Shown: piece by piece, positions 25,857 to 34,520 of the stretch | Numbering within the stretch: position 1 is the stretch's first letter | Layout: each line of letters starts with the position of its first letter | DNA from: Candidatus Obscuribacter sp. | GTDB lineage: Bacteria > Cyanobacteriota > Vampirovibrionia > Obscuribacterales > Obscuribacteraceae | DNA: 64,000 nucleotides | Reading direction: 5' to 3' | Assembly (NCBI GenBank): GCA_016712465.1 | Contig: JADJQZ010000001.1 | Location: 1,488,001 to 1,552,000 of the forward strand | Position numbers and translations under genes: made by a program | Notes under the pieces: model-generated | What the model was told of the DNA's origin: nothing | Seen by the model: the letters and a program-made list of their open reading frames with translations, nothing else | Database searches by the model: none

Positions 25857-25872
25857 TCTTGAGGTCTCAAGA
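25857..25872 (-). promoter_or_regulatory. 16-bp palindrome upstream of clpB
   Basis: TCTTGAG-GT-CTCAAGA is a perfect inverted repeat (7-bp arms, 2-bp centre) in the clpB leader. The arms match the half-sites of the HspR HAIR element (CTTGAGT...ACTCAAG), but the real element has a spacer near 7 bp. It is a candidate operator for a heat-shock repressor, or chance. The rest of 25873-26145 holds no gene I can support; it is AT-rich and serves two divergent promoters (clpB and the J-domain gene). Confidence 0.4.
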
Positions 25873-26145
25873 AGCGCCTCTATTTGAATTATGGTCAGGG
25901 TCTAAAGGCGTCCTTGAGAAATCCATAATTTCTTTATGAGTTTCAAAAAGGTTACTCTACCGGCTCAAAAATAGGGCTGTTTGACATCGCAAAATAGAGT
26001 TCCCTTGATAACGTCGCCCTTACTTTTGTGCCTTCCGCCCTTTTTGCCTGCTAATACTCAGGCAGATCGTGGGCTGTGGTGCTAATCTTGATTAGTAGGT
26101 CAGGCTGGTTCGATTTAGTATAGATATAGTAGAAAGCAAAGGCTG

Positions 26146-26850
26146 ATGCAGGAGTTCGAAGAGGATTATTACGCCACACTTGGGGTGGAAATAGACGCCA
26201 GCCAGGAGGAAATCCGCAGGGCTTATCTCGCACTGGCTAAAAAGCTTCATCCGGACCGTTTTCCCAACGATGCCGAGCAACGGGCCATTGCCCAGAAGGA
26301 ATTTGCCAAGGTTACCCGGGCCCACGATGTCATAGGTGACAGCGAGCGGCGCGGTGAGTACGATGCCTTGCGCTCCCTGGCCAAGAGGCGTTCCGAAATC
26401 GTCTCCACTGGCTCTTTTGTAGTCAGCTCCATTATTCCTGATGAGGAAAGGCTGCACTTGAATGAGAGTGAGGGGGGCGAGACCAAACCGGGCGATGACC
26501 ACATTAATGTTAAGTGGGCCAACAAGCATTTAATGCGCGCTGATGAACTGCTCAAGAAGAAGCGTTTTTCTGAAGCGGAGACGGCTATGAAGGAAGCAAT
26601 TCGGCTGGTTCCCAACGAACCCCGCTACCATAACAAGCTGGCTGAAGTTTACCTTGTCAGAGGCTGGAAGACCCTGGCTATGACGGAAGTGCAGACGGCT
26701 TTGCGCCTGGATGGAACTAATCCGGAAGCCCGTAGTCTAGAAGTACAGCTCAAGTCGCTTATGAAGGATAACTCCGCCAAGGGCTCGGCGGAAGGTAAGA
26801 AAAAGGGTCTCATGCAGCAGATTAAGGAAATCCTCAACAAGAAGATTTGA
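26146..26850 (+). CDS. J-domain protein with C-terminal TPR-like region
   Basis: 234 aa. Residues ~6-70 are a complete J domain: DYYATLGVEIDASQEEIRRA, then LHPDRFPND with the HPD tripeptide, and ERRGEYDALR. After a linker (~75-125), helices at ~125-205 look like TPRs (NKHLMRADELLKKKRFSEAE, LAEVYLVRGWKTLAMTEVQT). It stimulates a DnaK ATPase; the TPR part may select clients. It lacks the G/F-rich and zinc domains of DnaJ, so it is a class C protein. Followed 13 bp later by an exported protein gene. Confidence 0.9.
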   Translation: MQEFEEDYYATLGVEIDASQEEIRRAYLALAKKLHPDRFPNDAEQRAIAQKEFAKVTRAHDVIGDSERRGEYDALRSLAKRRSEIVSTGSFVVSSIIPDEERLHLNESEGGETKPGDDHINVKWANKHLMRADELLKKKRFSEAETAMKEAIRLVPNEPRYHNKLAEVYLVRGWKTLAMTEVQTALRLDGTNPEARSLEVQLKSLMKDNSAKGSAEGKKKGLMQQIKEILNKKI

Positions 26851-26863
26851 GGAGTGATGAGTT

Positions 26864-28141
26864 TTGATTTTCCAGGGCAGCCACAGTTATAGAGTCAGAG
26901 CCGCAGGCTTCCTTTTATTGTTTTGCCTGCTTGCGAATATCGGTAGCGGTTCGGTGCGGGCTTCTGAGAATGCCCGCTCGAAATCCTCCATTGATCTGGA
27001 ATTGCCTGATGAGCCGCCTCTGGAGATGGAAGACGCCGTCAGTGCTTCCGATAGTTCCGCCGGTAGTGGCTCCAACTTTACGGTGCCCGGCACAGACTTG
27101 TTAGCCGGTACTACAGGCAGTGCCGATTTCAGCAAGAGACCGGTCCTGAAAGGCAGCATCTCCGGTGGTAACAACGCCGGTGCTCCCTCCCCTCTGCTTT
27201 CCGGCAGTTTGCAGATGGTACCGAAAGGCACCAGCGTCGATCTGACTTTGCAATGCCATTTGAATTCCGAACTTTCCCAGAAAGGGCAGGAAGTATTTGC
27301 CCGCATTTCTCGAGATGTGACCGCCGAAGATGGCAGCAAGGTGGTTTTGCCGGGCAAGTGGGTGGCCCATGGCTATGTTACCCGAGTGGATAAGCAGAAG
27401 CATAACGGTCGAGACGGCTTCGTGGAAGTGAAGTTCGATCGCATCATCAGCCCCGACGGTGAATGGGAAGTGCCGTTCGAGACCAGTTTCTCCACCAAAG
27501 ATAATGAACTAAAGTCGGCCGCCAAGGTTTTATTCCGTGATACTAAATTTGCCACCATCGGCGCGCTGGCCGGTTCGATCCTGTCTGTGCAGATGACAGG
27601 TTTACCTGTGGCAATCAGCACATATGGAATTTCCGTTGGTATTGGTGGTGGTGTCGGAGCTACTTATGGTCTGGTTTGCGCCATGGCTCGCAAGGGCAAA
27701 ATCTGTTCCGTCTACCCGGGTGACCACGTGCAGCTTAAACTTTCCGAACCCTTGAGTTTGCCCGGTTTTAATCCTCTCGCTCTCGATTCGGCCAAAAACA
27801 GCTCTCATCTGCCGGGCTTTTCCCTGGCCGTCACTGATTTCAAATTCGAGAAAGACCCCGTTTCTCAAGATAAGAGGGGGCAGGTGCTGAGGCTCTGGCT
27901 TACGGCCGAAAATCGCAGCCGTCGCAGTCTCAACTTGAGAAATCTGCGTGTGGTCTCGGAGGTGGATGATATATATGCTCCCCATTTGTCGGCAGCCATG
28001 ATGCGTTTCAAGGAACTGGCTCCGGGGGGACGGCAATCTCTGGTTCTGCCCTTTTCCGTGGATTCTAAAAAGCACAAATACTCCCTGGTGCTCCTTAAGG
28101 ATGCTTCCGGCGCCGAGCTGGCCAGAGCACCCATAAATTGA
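26864..28141 (+). CDS. exported protein with VirB10-like barrel region and DUF4352-like domain
   Basis: 425 aa, TTG start (GAGGAGTG upstream). Signal peptide AAGFLLLFCLLANIGSGSVR. A Ser/Gly-rich linker (~35-115) follows. Residues ~120-205 resemble the VirB10/TrbI beta-barrel (LTLQCHLNSELSQKGQEVFA, VVLPGKWVAHGYVT). A glycine-rich hydrophobic stretch at ~240-275 (ISTYGISVGIGGGVGATYGL) may insert in membrane. The end (~310-425) reads as a beta-sandwich like DUF4352 (VTDFKFEKD, RSRRSLNLRNLRVVSEVDDI, SLVLPFSVDSKK). These are resemblances by eye. No conjugation genes are nearby. The 274 bp after it are AT-rich with no gene. Confidence 0.65.
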   Translation: MIFQGSHSYRVRAAGFLLLFCLLANIGSGSVRASENARSKSSIDLELPDEPPLEMEDAVSASDSSAGSGSNFTVPGTDLLAGTTGSADFSKRPVLKGSISGGNNAGAPSPLLSGSLQMVPKGTSVDLTLQCHLNSELSQKGQEVFARISRDVTAEDGSKVVLPGKWVAHGYVTRVDKQKHNGRDGFVEVKFDRIISPDGEWEVPFETSFSTKDNELKSAAKVLFRDTKFATIGALAGSILSVQMTGLPVAISTYGISVGIGGGVGATYGLVCAMARKGKICSVYPGDHVQLKLSEPLSLPGFNPLALDSAKNSSHLPGFSLAVTDFKFEKDPVSQDKRGQVLRLWLTAENRSRRSLNLRNLRVVSEVDDIYAPHLSAAMMRFKELAPGGRQSLVLPFSVDSKKHKYSLVLLKDASGAELARAPIN

Positions 28142-28415
28142 GCGCCCCATTTGGGATCTATATGTAACCAGGTAATAAATCTCATTTTTCTCTTAAATTT
28201 TGCGGGTTTCCCCACTGAGATTATTTGCAGAAAGACTAAATGCAGCTAATATGGACCTGTACTTAAGACTTGATCATATTGAGAGAGATAAAGCGCTCAA
28301 AGACACCTGTTGGATATAAAAGCAATATGGTTGTTATATTCGAGATGCTTCCTTCTTTCTTGCACTTGATTTAGTTGAAAAATCCCGGGAGCTGTTAATC
28401 CCGCTAGGGGGGACG

Positions 28416-29126
28416 ATGAAGGCGCGAATCCAGGAAATGCTACAGACCTTTCACAGCAATGGACAGGCTGCTCATCGTCCAGCCGATCCGGCTCAGGGGG
28501 CGCGGCGCACTGCCGGTGCAACCGGTCAGCCGGTGCCCTACGAAAAGCTCTTGCGTGAGAAAGACCGCGAAATTGATCGCCTTCGCCATCAGCTTGCCAA
28601 TGCCGAGGCTCGCCTGCAAGAACTCATGGGGCAAGATGTCCTCACCAGTTTGCCCAATCGTCATGTCTTTAAGGAGCATCTCACCCATTCCCTCAAGCGG
28701 GCTCTCAGACTGGGGTATTCCCTTTCTCTCATGCTCATCGATATAGACCATCTGCGGGAAATCAATCTCAAATACGGTCACGAAGTCGGCGATCAGGTGC
28801 TGGTGGAAGTGGCAAAGATTCTCCGCAGTTCCGTGCGTGAAATCGATATGCCGGCTCGCTGGGGCGGTGAAGAGCTGGTGACCGTCTTGCATGAGACCGA
28901 TGCCGAGGGTGCCTCGGTGGTGGCAGAGCGGGTGCGTCGCCGCATCTCCATGCTCGAGATCATCGAGCCCAAGTCCGGCAAACCCATTAAAATCACGGCT
29001 TCCCTGGCCGTGGCCTGCTATCCGCAGCATTCCAATGAGCCCCAGGGTTTGCTCGAAGCCGCATCCGAGGCCCTTATTCAGGCCAAAGAAGATGGCTGTA
29101 ACAGAGTCCTGATTGCCAATAAATGA
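28416..29126 (+). CDS. GGDEF diguanylate cyclase
   Basis: 236 aa, AGGGGGG before the ATG. Residues ~45-75 form a coiled coil (LLREKDREIDRLRHQLANAE). The GGDEF domain (~75-235) has DVLTSLPNRHVF, the metal-binding DIDHLREINLKYGHEVGD, and the signature GGEEL. An inhibitory I-site RxxD (REID) lies exactly five residues before GGEEL, so product feedback is expected. It makes c-di-GMP from two GTP; no sensor domain is visible. A response-regulator gene follows 28 bp later, likely co-transcribed. Confidence 0.94.
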   Translation: MKARIQEMLQTFHSNGQAAHRPADPAQGARRTAGATGQPVPYEKLLREKDREIDRLRHQLANAEARLQELMGQDVLTSLPNRHVFKEHLTHSLKRALRLGYSLSLMLIDIDHLREINLKYGHEVGDQVLVEVAKILRSSVREIDMPARWGGEELVTVLHETDAEGASVVAERVRRRISMLEIIEPKSGKPIKITASLAVACYPQHSNEPQGLLEAASEALIQAKEDGCNRVLIANK

Positions 29127-29154
29127 TCTTCGCTAATTTGAAAGCCCACCGGAA

Positions 29155-29745
29155 ATGATCCGACTGATGATCGTCGATGACCACGCACCCACTCGGGAGC
29201 AAGTGGCAGCCCAGCTTACGACGGGCGGACTTATGAAAGTTGTGGCGGAGGCCGAGACTTCTCATGAAGCCTGGCTGACGGCTTCTAAGATATTGCCCGA
29301 CATTGTCTTGCTCGACCTGCATCTGCCCGGTCTTTATAGTACCGTCGAACTTTTGAAACGTTTCAGTCAATTGAAGCGCACTAAAGTTGCTATTTTTGCC
29401 GGTCAAAGCAAGGCCAGTGAAGTGCAGGACTTGCTGGAAGCCGGTGCCAGCGCCTATGTCCTCAAGGAAGATCCGCCCGCCCTGATCAAGATGGCACTGC
29501 TTATGGTTTCGAAGGGCTCCAAGTCGGTAATTTCACCCAGTTTGCCCCGTCATCTAACACGTCTGACGGCTCAGGAGAGAACAATTTTGCGCTATTTGAC
29601 CATGCGCGGCAAGTTGTCTACGGCGGCGGAGCGGATGGGTCTGTCGCAGACCGAGCTGGATGATCTGCTCAACCATCTGGTGGAAAAACTGGAGCTGGAA
29701 TCACCGGAGAAGTTACTGCGCTGGGCTCGCAAACACGGCTTCTAG
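29155..29745 (+). CDS. NarL/FixJ-type response regulator
   Basis: 196 aa. The receiver domain (1-120) has the acidic pair in MIVDDHAPTRE, the phospho-acceptor Asp in VLLDLHLPG and the Lys in YVLKEDPP. The C-terminal ~60 residues form an HTH of LuxR type, partly divergent (LTAQERTILRYLTMRGKLST, AAERMGLSQTELDDLLNHLV). It follows the diguanylate cyclase gene on the same strand; no histidine kinase is adjacent. Its stop overlaps the stop of the convergent DUF4234-like gene by 4 bp. Confidence 0.92.
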   Translation: MIRLMIVDDHAPTREQVAAQLTTGGLMKVVAEAETSHEAWLTASKILPDIVLLDLHLPGLYSTVELLKRFSQLKRTKVAIFAGQSKASEVQDLLEAGASAYVLKEDPPALIKMALLMVSKGSKSVISPSLPRHLTRLTAQERTILRYLTMRGKLSTAAERMGLSQTELDDLLNHLVEKLELESPEKLLRWARKHGF

Positions 29746-30467
29746 GGCAGCTTGGGCAGGACGTCCAGGCTGACCACCAGTAAACCGATAAAACTGGCTC
29801 CCAGCACTATCAACAAGATTTCCAGGGGATTGAAAGCCTGTCGCACCAGTAGCTTATCGTCCTCGTAGACTTTCCAATATTGATTGAGCCAGCTTTGAGC
29901 CACGGCCAGAAAGAGGCTGGTGACTGCAAAGTAGGTGATCAGCTTGTACTGCACCGCCATCAGGGGCAACTTGAGCAAGAGAACACTGGCGCCGAAACCC
30001 AGGGAGAGTGCAAAGGCGATAAAGCGGCTGTTCTCTCTAATGTCCGTCCGGCCCGGCCGAAGCAAACAGAACTGATTGACCAGGCGCATCAAAGCCAGCA
30101 GATTTACCACGGGAATGGCGAACAAGAGGGTGTACATGCCCACGGGCCACTTATGCATGGCTAGAAAGACTTCTTTGCTGCCATCCCGGGAAAGGCGACT
30201 CAGTGCTGTCCGGGCCTCATTGCGCAATTCATCCATGACCGCCCGGTCTGACGGGCTCTCATTGGTTTCCGCCGCAGCAGCAGCGCCTGGGTTTTCTACT
30301 TCCAAGGCGATTTCGGCTGCTGTCTTTAGCTGATTCAGGGTCTTGTAAAACCAGTAAAGGTTGTATATGCCAAGAGTGACCACGGAGAGCACCACAATGT
30401 GCCAGGCGGGGATCTGTCTGGAATCTCTCTCCGCTTGCCTGGGCGCTGTCTTTACTTCCTTTACCAC
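29742..30467 (-). CDS. DUF4234-like membrane protein
   Basis: 241 aa, GTG start. The N-terminal segment PAWHIVVLSVVTLGIYNLYW with the next FYKTLNQLK is the DUF4234 signature (helix then YxxYW and lysine). Four more hydrophobic segments follow (~115-135, ~148-170, ~175-200, ~215-240). A polar Ala/Glu insert (~60-90) separates the first helix. Function unknown. It is divergent from ssb. Confidence 0.75.
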   Translation of the reverse strand: MVKEVKTAPRQAERDSRQIPAWHIVVLSVVTLGIYNLYWFYKTLNQLKTAAEIALEVENPGAAAAAETNESPSDRAVMDELRNEARTALSRLSRDGSKEVFLAMHKWPVGMYTLLFAIPVVNLLALMRLVNQFCLLRPGRTDIRENSRFIAFALSLGFGASVLLLKLPLMAVQYKLITYFAVTSLFLAVAQSWLNQYWKVYEDDKLLVRQAFNPLEILLIVLGASFIGLLVVSLDVLPKLP

Positions 30468-30619
30468 TTGATGACCTGCTGGTTATTCTTTGCTGATTCT
30501 TGCATAAAGGGCAGAAGAAATTTACCCAAGTTTGTGATCCTTGCACAACTTTATTGCTAATCTTAAGGGGCTTTATATATGCATCTAGAAAGTGCGTTTT
30601 CCAGGAGTTTTTTGGAACT

Positions 30620-30976
30620 ATGGTCAATTCTGTAATACTCGTAGGCAGAGCCGGACGCGACCCGGAAATGCGCTACTTTGAGTCTGGTCGGGTCAAGACA
30701 ACCTTTTCAATCGCTGTAAATAGACCCACCAAGGAAAAAGAAACCGATTGGTTTGATATTGAAATCTGGGGACGCCAGGCTGAAATCGCCGGCGAATACG
30801 TTCGCAAAGGCTCCCTGATTGGGGTTGAGGGTCGTCTCGATTTCAATCGTTGGACCGACGACGGCGGCAATAAGAACGTCAAACCCATCGTTCATGCTCA
30901 GAATCTGCGCCTCCTGGGCAGTAAGCGTGAGAACAGCGGCGGCGGCGGCGACTCTTTTGAAAGTGACTTTCGCTAA
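30620..30976 (+). CDS. ssb: single-stranded DNA-binding protein
   Basis: 118 aa from the ATG at 30620; upstream in-frame codons lack homology. The OB fold begins MVNSVILVGRAGRDPEMRY, with TFSIAVNRPTKE, WFDIEIWGRQAEIAGEYVRK and GRLDFNRWTDDGG. The C-terminal tail is short, glycine-rich and acidic (SGGGGDSFESDFR); the classical DDDIPF tip is replaced by ESDFR. AGGAG lies ~13 bp upstream. It coats ssDNA in replication and repair. The sodium-symporter gene follows 25 bp later. Confidence 0.94.
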   Translation: MVNSVILVGRAGRDPEMRYFESGRVKTTFSIAVNRPTKEKETDWFDIEIWGRQAEIAGEYVRKGSLIGVEGRLDFNRWTDDGGNKNVKPIVHAQNLRLLGSKRENSGGGGDSFESDFR

Positions 30977-31001
30977 GGCGGATAGGCTAGCCCCTTTATA
31001 A

Positions 31002-32666
31002 GTGGAAAAAGCAGGCCCTACAACTGCCCAACTTGTAGACTACCTTGTTGTGGTCGTCTACTTCGTTTTTGTGCTCGGGGTGGGCTTCAAGCTCAAGAAG
31101 AACATGCACACGGCGGAAGACTTTCTTCTCGCCGGTCACAATTGCGGTCAGGAAGGCAAAAGCAGTATCAGTATTCCCACCTGGGTTACCGGTCTGGCCT
31201 TCCTTTCTGCTAATCTGGGCGCCATAGAAGTTATGGGCATGGCTGCCAATGCCGCCCAGTACGGGGTGATGACTGCGCATTTTTACTGGCTGGGAGCGAT
31301 TCCGGCCATGGTCTTTCTGGCAGTCTTCATGATGCCCTTCTACTACAAGAGCAAGATCCGCTCTGTACCTGAGTATCTGCGCAAGCGCTTCAACGAGCCC
31401 ACTAGAGCATTCAATGCCTTTTCCTTCGCCATCATGACCGTGCTCATGTCCGGCATGAATCTCTATGCCATGGCCATTGTCTTTCAGATGGTTTTGGGCT
31501 GGCCCATACATGCTTCCATCTGGCTTGCCGCAGTCGTGGTTCTCGCTTATACCATCACGGGCGGTCTCACTTCCTCGATTTACAACGAAGTGATGCAGTT
31601 CTTTCTTATTGTCTTCGGACTTTTGCCGCTTTCCATCATGGGTGCCTTGCGCTTCGGATCCTGGGAAGCCATCACTGATGCCCTCAAGGCGCCGGGAATG
31701 TCCCACCTCTGGATGGAAGTAGCCGGCGGTTCCAATCCCATGGGCACAGACATGCTTGGACTGGTGATGGGTCTGGGTTTTGTTCTTTCCTTCGGCTACT
31801 GGTGCACGGATTTTCTTGTCATCCAGAGAGCCATGGCTGCCAAAGATTTGCACGGGGCGCAACTCACGCCTATTGTGGCTGCTTTTCCCAAGATACTTTT
31901 CCCGGTGCTGACTGTTTTCCCTGGTCTACTGGCCATTATTGCCATGCCGCAGTTAGGCAGTAATAATGCCGGTCTTTCTTACAACAACGCAATTCCATAT
32001 TTGATGGCGGCAGTCTATCCCAACGGTATGTTCGGACTGGGCATGACCGCTCTTTTAGCCAGCTTCATGTCCGGTATGGCCGGCAATGTGACCGCTTTCA
32101 ACACCGTGTGGACCTACGACATATACCAGACCTACCTGGCCAAGAATAAGTCTGACGCTCACTACCTCTGGGTGGGGCGGGCCGCCACCGCCATTGGTAT
32201 CGTCATTTCGGTGGGCACGGCTTATCTGGTTATGGGCTTTCCTTCCATAATGGACTACATGCAAACTGTGTTCTCCTTTTTCAACGCACCGCTTTTCGCC
32301 ACTTTCCTCCTGGGGATGTTCTTCAAGCGCACCTCTCCCTGGGGTGCTTTCTGGGGACTGGTGGCCGGCACCGGTGCCGCCGTTATTCATTACATTCTCT
32401 GCGAGCAGGGCAAGTTGGTTTATTCCACTGCCATGGCCGGTAATTTCCATCGCTCCGTGGCGGCCTGGACCGTCTGCTTCGTGGTCACCTTGATGATTTC
32501 CTACCTGACCAAGCCCAAAGATGTTTCCGAACTAAAAGGCCTGGTCTGGGGTGTGGGTATAGAGGATGGCGACGACCTCAAGAAACCGCCTTTCCTGCTT
32601 CGCCCGGGTGTGCTCGGCTGCATCCTGCTGCTAGTAACAATTGTCCTCAATCTGATTTTTTATTAG
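31002..32666 (+). CDS. sodium:solute symporter (SSS family)
   Basis: 554 aa, GTG start. About 14 hydrophobic helices with SSS-family features: LVDYLVVVVYFVFVLGVGF, WVTGLAFLSANLGAIEVMGM, YYKSKIRSVPEYLRKRFNE, YTITGGLTSSIYNEVMQFF and GYWCTDFLVIQRAMAAKD. It imports a solute with Na+ (sugar, nucleoside or other); the motifs resemble the SGLT branch, but substrate cannot be told. A 98-aa membrane protein starts 12 bp after the stop and is probably an accessory subunit. No good Shine-Dalgarno is seen. Confidence 0.93.
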   Translation: MEKAGPTTAQLVDYLVVVVYFVFVLGVGFKLKKNMHTAEDFLLAGHNCGQEGKSSISIPTWVTGLAFLSANLGAIEVMGMAANAAQYGVMTAHFYWLGAIPAMVFLAVFMMPFYYKSKIRSVPEYLRKRFNEPTRAFNAFSFAIMTVLMSGMNLYAMAIVFQMVLGWPIHASIWLAAVVVLAYTITGGLTSSIYNEVMQFFLIVFGLLPLSIMGALRFGSWEAITDALKAPGMSHLWMEVAGGSNPMGTDMLGLVMGLGFVLSFGYWCTDFLVIQRAMAAKDLHGAQLTPIVAAFPKILFPVLTVFPGLLAIIAMPQLGSNNAGLSYNNAIPYLMAAVYPNGMFGLGMTALLASFMSGMAGNVTAFNTVWTYDIYQTYLAKNKSDAHYLWVGRAATAIGIVISVGTAYLVMGFPSIMDYMQTVFSFFNAPLFATFLLGMFFKRTSPWGAFWGLVAGTGAAVIHYILCEQGKLVYSTAMAGNFHRSVAAWTVCFVVTLMISYLTKPKDVSELKGLVWGVGIEDGDDLKKPPFLLRPGVLGCILLLVTIVLNLIFY

Positions 32667-32678
32667 GGAGGCCAAGAC

Positions 32679-32975
32679 ATGCTGGACGTTCGCTATCCAA
32701 TCGGCTTTCTCTTCCTCATTCTGGGTGCCCTTCTGGCTATCTACGGTTACGGGCATCCCGCTACTTTCAATACTGTCAACGGACCCTTTCCTCTCAACAT
32801 AGATGTGCCCTGGGGGATTTTCATGTTCCTTTTCGGCATGGGCACGGTTTCTCTAGCCAAGCTCGATGAAGTTAAGAAAGCTGAGCAGGAACCGGCTTCG
32901 GCCGCAAATGCCACCGAGCCCGAAGCCGCTTCGAGCCCGAGCGAGACCGAGCCGACCGGTGAGGAAGAGTCTTAA
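32679..32975 (+). CDS. small membrane protein paired with the symporter
   Basis: 98 aa, GGGAGG leader. Two transmembrane segments (IGFLFLILGALLAIYGYG and WGIFMFLFGMGTVSLAKL) are followed by a disordered Ala/Glu/Pro/Ser tail (~60-98). The motif NGPFPLNIDVPWG joins the helices. Adjacent to an SSS symporter with no other gene, so a coupled accessory role is likely. Unknown family name. Confidence 0.8.
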   Translation: MLDVRYPIGFLFLILGALLAIYGYGHPATFNTVNGPFPLNIDVPWGIFMFLFGMGTVSLAKLDEVKKAEQEPASAANATEPEAASSPSETEPTGEEES

Positions 32976-32987
32976 AGAGAATTGGTT

Positions 32988-33746
32988 TTAACGCGGTCTG
33001 AGGCTGGTATAAAACTTGCCTGTGCCCAGATCATAGACGGCCAGCATGTCCCAGGGGGCAATGGTGCTGCCCGGTGGGGTCTTGAGCGGAACGGCTGCGT
33101 TGAGAGCGGCCTTGAGGGCATTGACGACACTGCCGGACTCTCCCGGATCGGGCAGGGGCACGGTGTTCATGTCGGCGATGCCGTCAATGACCTGGAAGTT
33201 AGCAATTTTGCCGCTCTTGAGTAGTTGAAAGGAGAGCAGATAACGATATTTCTTGTCGCTTGATTCAACAAGAGTAGCCTGGGACGGTACTTTCAGGTTG
33301 CTGGCAATCTTTTCGGAAACTTCCCTGGTGTACTCATTCATGAGTTTTTCTTGTTCCCGGGCTTCCTTGCTCTTCACTGCCTGCCTGGACCAGACATAGC
33401 GAGGTTGTTTGCTTACGTCCTGGCTGAACTGTTTGCTGAACTGCTCATCGGCCAGGGCGGCGGCATCAGGCTTGGCCGCTTCCTTCGCTTCGGCGGCAGC
33501 CTTCTTCAAGAGTAAAAGCCTGGCCTTGGGGCCGAGGGCCGGTTCTGCCTTGGCCTTGACCGGAGTCTGGGGCACAACCTTGATCTCGTATTTAGGCAGG
33601 GACCATACGTTGGAAGGTTTATCTTGATTATCAGTCGAAGTGGTCTGGGCCGTGGCGCTCACAGTAAGACTTGCGCCGAGGCAAAGGGCTGCCAGTGCCG
33701 AGATCGCCATTCTTGAGCCGTTTGACTGTTTGTAAGCCTTGTTCAT
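32988..33746 (-). CDS. exported protein with TonB C-terminal-like domain
   Basis: 252 aa. Signal peptide (MAISALAALCLGASLTVSAT, cleavage near ATAQT). An Ala/Lys-rich region (~60-105) precedes the C-terminal ~125 residues, which read as a TonB/TolA C-terminal fold (YTREVSEKIASNLKVP, KKYRYLLSFQLLKSGKIANF, SGSVVNALKAALNAAVPLKT). Such domains contact outer-membrane or peptidoglycan partners. It is last in the run alr-nadD-yqeK, 18 bp after yqeK, and may be transcribed with it. No membrane anchor other than the signal. Confidence 0.75.
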   Translation of the reverse strand: MNKAYKQSNGSRMAISALAALCLGASLTVSATAQTTSTDNQDKPSNVWSLPKYEIKVVPQTPVKAKAEPALGPKARLLLLKKAAAEAKEAAKPDAAALADEQFSKQFSQDVSKQPRYVWSRQAVKSKEAREQEKLMNEYTREVSEKIASNLKVPSQATLVESSDKKYRYLLSFQLLKSGKIANFQVIDGIADMNTVPLPDPGESGSVVNALKAALNAAVPLKTPPGSTIAPWDMLAVYDLGTGKFYTSLRPR

Positions 33747-33764
33747 TTTGCCGTCTTTCCTTTT

Positions 33765-34520
33765 TTAGGACCCTAACTTTTCAGCCGCTCTAACTATACC
33801 CAGGAAATGATTCCTGACATCAACCGTCTTCGGGTGGATAGGCCGCCTTGCTTCCAAAAGGTGCGCCAGGCTTAGATCACAGGCAACAAGCAGGGCATTG
33901 TCGAGATTAATTTTGCTTTTCAATCCAGTGTTCTTGTTGGCGGCCAGCGCCTCCCAGATAGGCGCCGTGAAGTCGGTGGGGCGGCTTGCCTCCAGGCAAT
34001 CGGCCAGGAAAACCAGCTTGGATACTTCCGTCATACTGGTGGCGCCCAGGGTGTGCTCGGCAATGGCATTGAGGACGGTCTTGTTGGAGATTTTCAGTTC
34101 CTTTCTGACAATTAAAGCCGCCACCGGGCCGTGCAAGAGGTGACCGTTGTTTTTCTCTATTTCCGTAAGCTTCATGCCGGCTGCTCTCGCTTTTTCAATC
34201 AGCTCGTAGTCCTTCATTTCTTTACAGCTGTCGTGCAGCCAGCAGGCAAGGCCAACCAGAAGGCGATCGGCAGGCGAGAGTTTGGCCAGCTTGGCCAGTT
34301 TGAGTCCCACTTCCACCACCCCGGTTACATGCTGAAAGCGTTTCTTGGAAATGCGCGGGGCCGCCCACTTCGCGGCCTTCGCCAGGGTCATGCCGGCGGG
34401 GACTCCTTTGATTATTTTGCCTTTGCCCTTGGCGGTTTCCGGTTTTGCTTTCGCTTTGGCTTTAGCCGGCGCAGCCTTCTTTTTGGGCGCCATGACTTTA
34501 ACTACTTTGGTTTTTTTCAT
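33765..34520 (-). CDS. yqeK: YqeK-type HD phosphohydrolase with Lys/Ala-rich N-terminal tail
   Basis: 251 aa. The HD domain core has RFQHVTGVVEVGLKLAKLAK, LACWLHDSCKEM (HD metal ligands), LLHGPVAALIVRKEL, AIAEHTLGATSM and KLVFLADCLEASR, as in YqeK (Ap4A symmetrical hydrolase). The first ~40 residues are Lys/Ala/Pro-rich and histone H1-like (KKKAAPAKAKAKAKPETAKG), absent from typical YqeK (~190 aa). The start overlaps the nadD stop by 4 bp, the standard nadD-yqeK pairing. Confidence 0.92.
   Translation of the reverse strand: MKKTKVVKVMAPKKKAAPAKAKAKAKPETAKGKGKIIKGVPAGMTLAKAAKWAAPRISKKRFQHVTGVVEVGLKLAKLAKLSPADRLLVGLACWLHDSCKEMKDYELIEKARAAGMKLTEIEKNNGHLLHGPVAALIVRKELKISNKTVLNAIAEHTLGATSMTEVSKLVFLADCLEASRPTDFTAPIWEALAANKNTGLKSKINLDNALLVACDLSLAHLLEARRPIHPKTVDVRNHFLGIVRAAEKLGS

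Noticed and set aside
28142..28415. c-di-GMP riboswitch before the GGDEF gene
   Set aside because: The gap is AT-rich, but I could not see the conserved GEMM core or tetraloop pattern.
30500..30619. 40-codon extension of ssb
   Set aside because: The OB fold starts at the ATG at 30620; upstream codons look like leader sequence.
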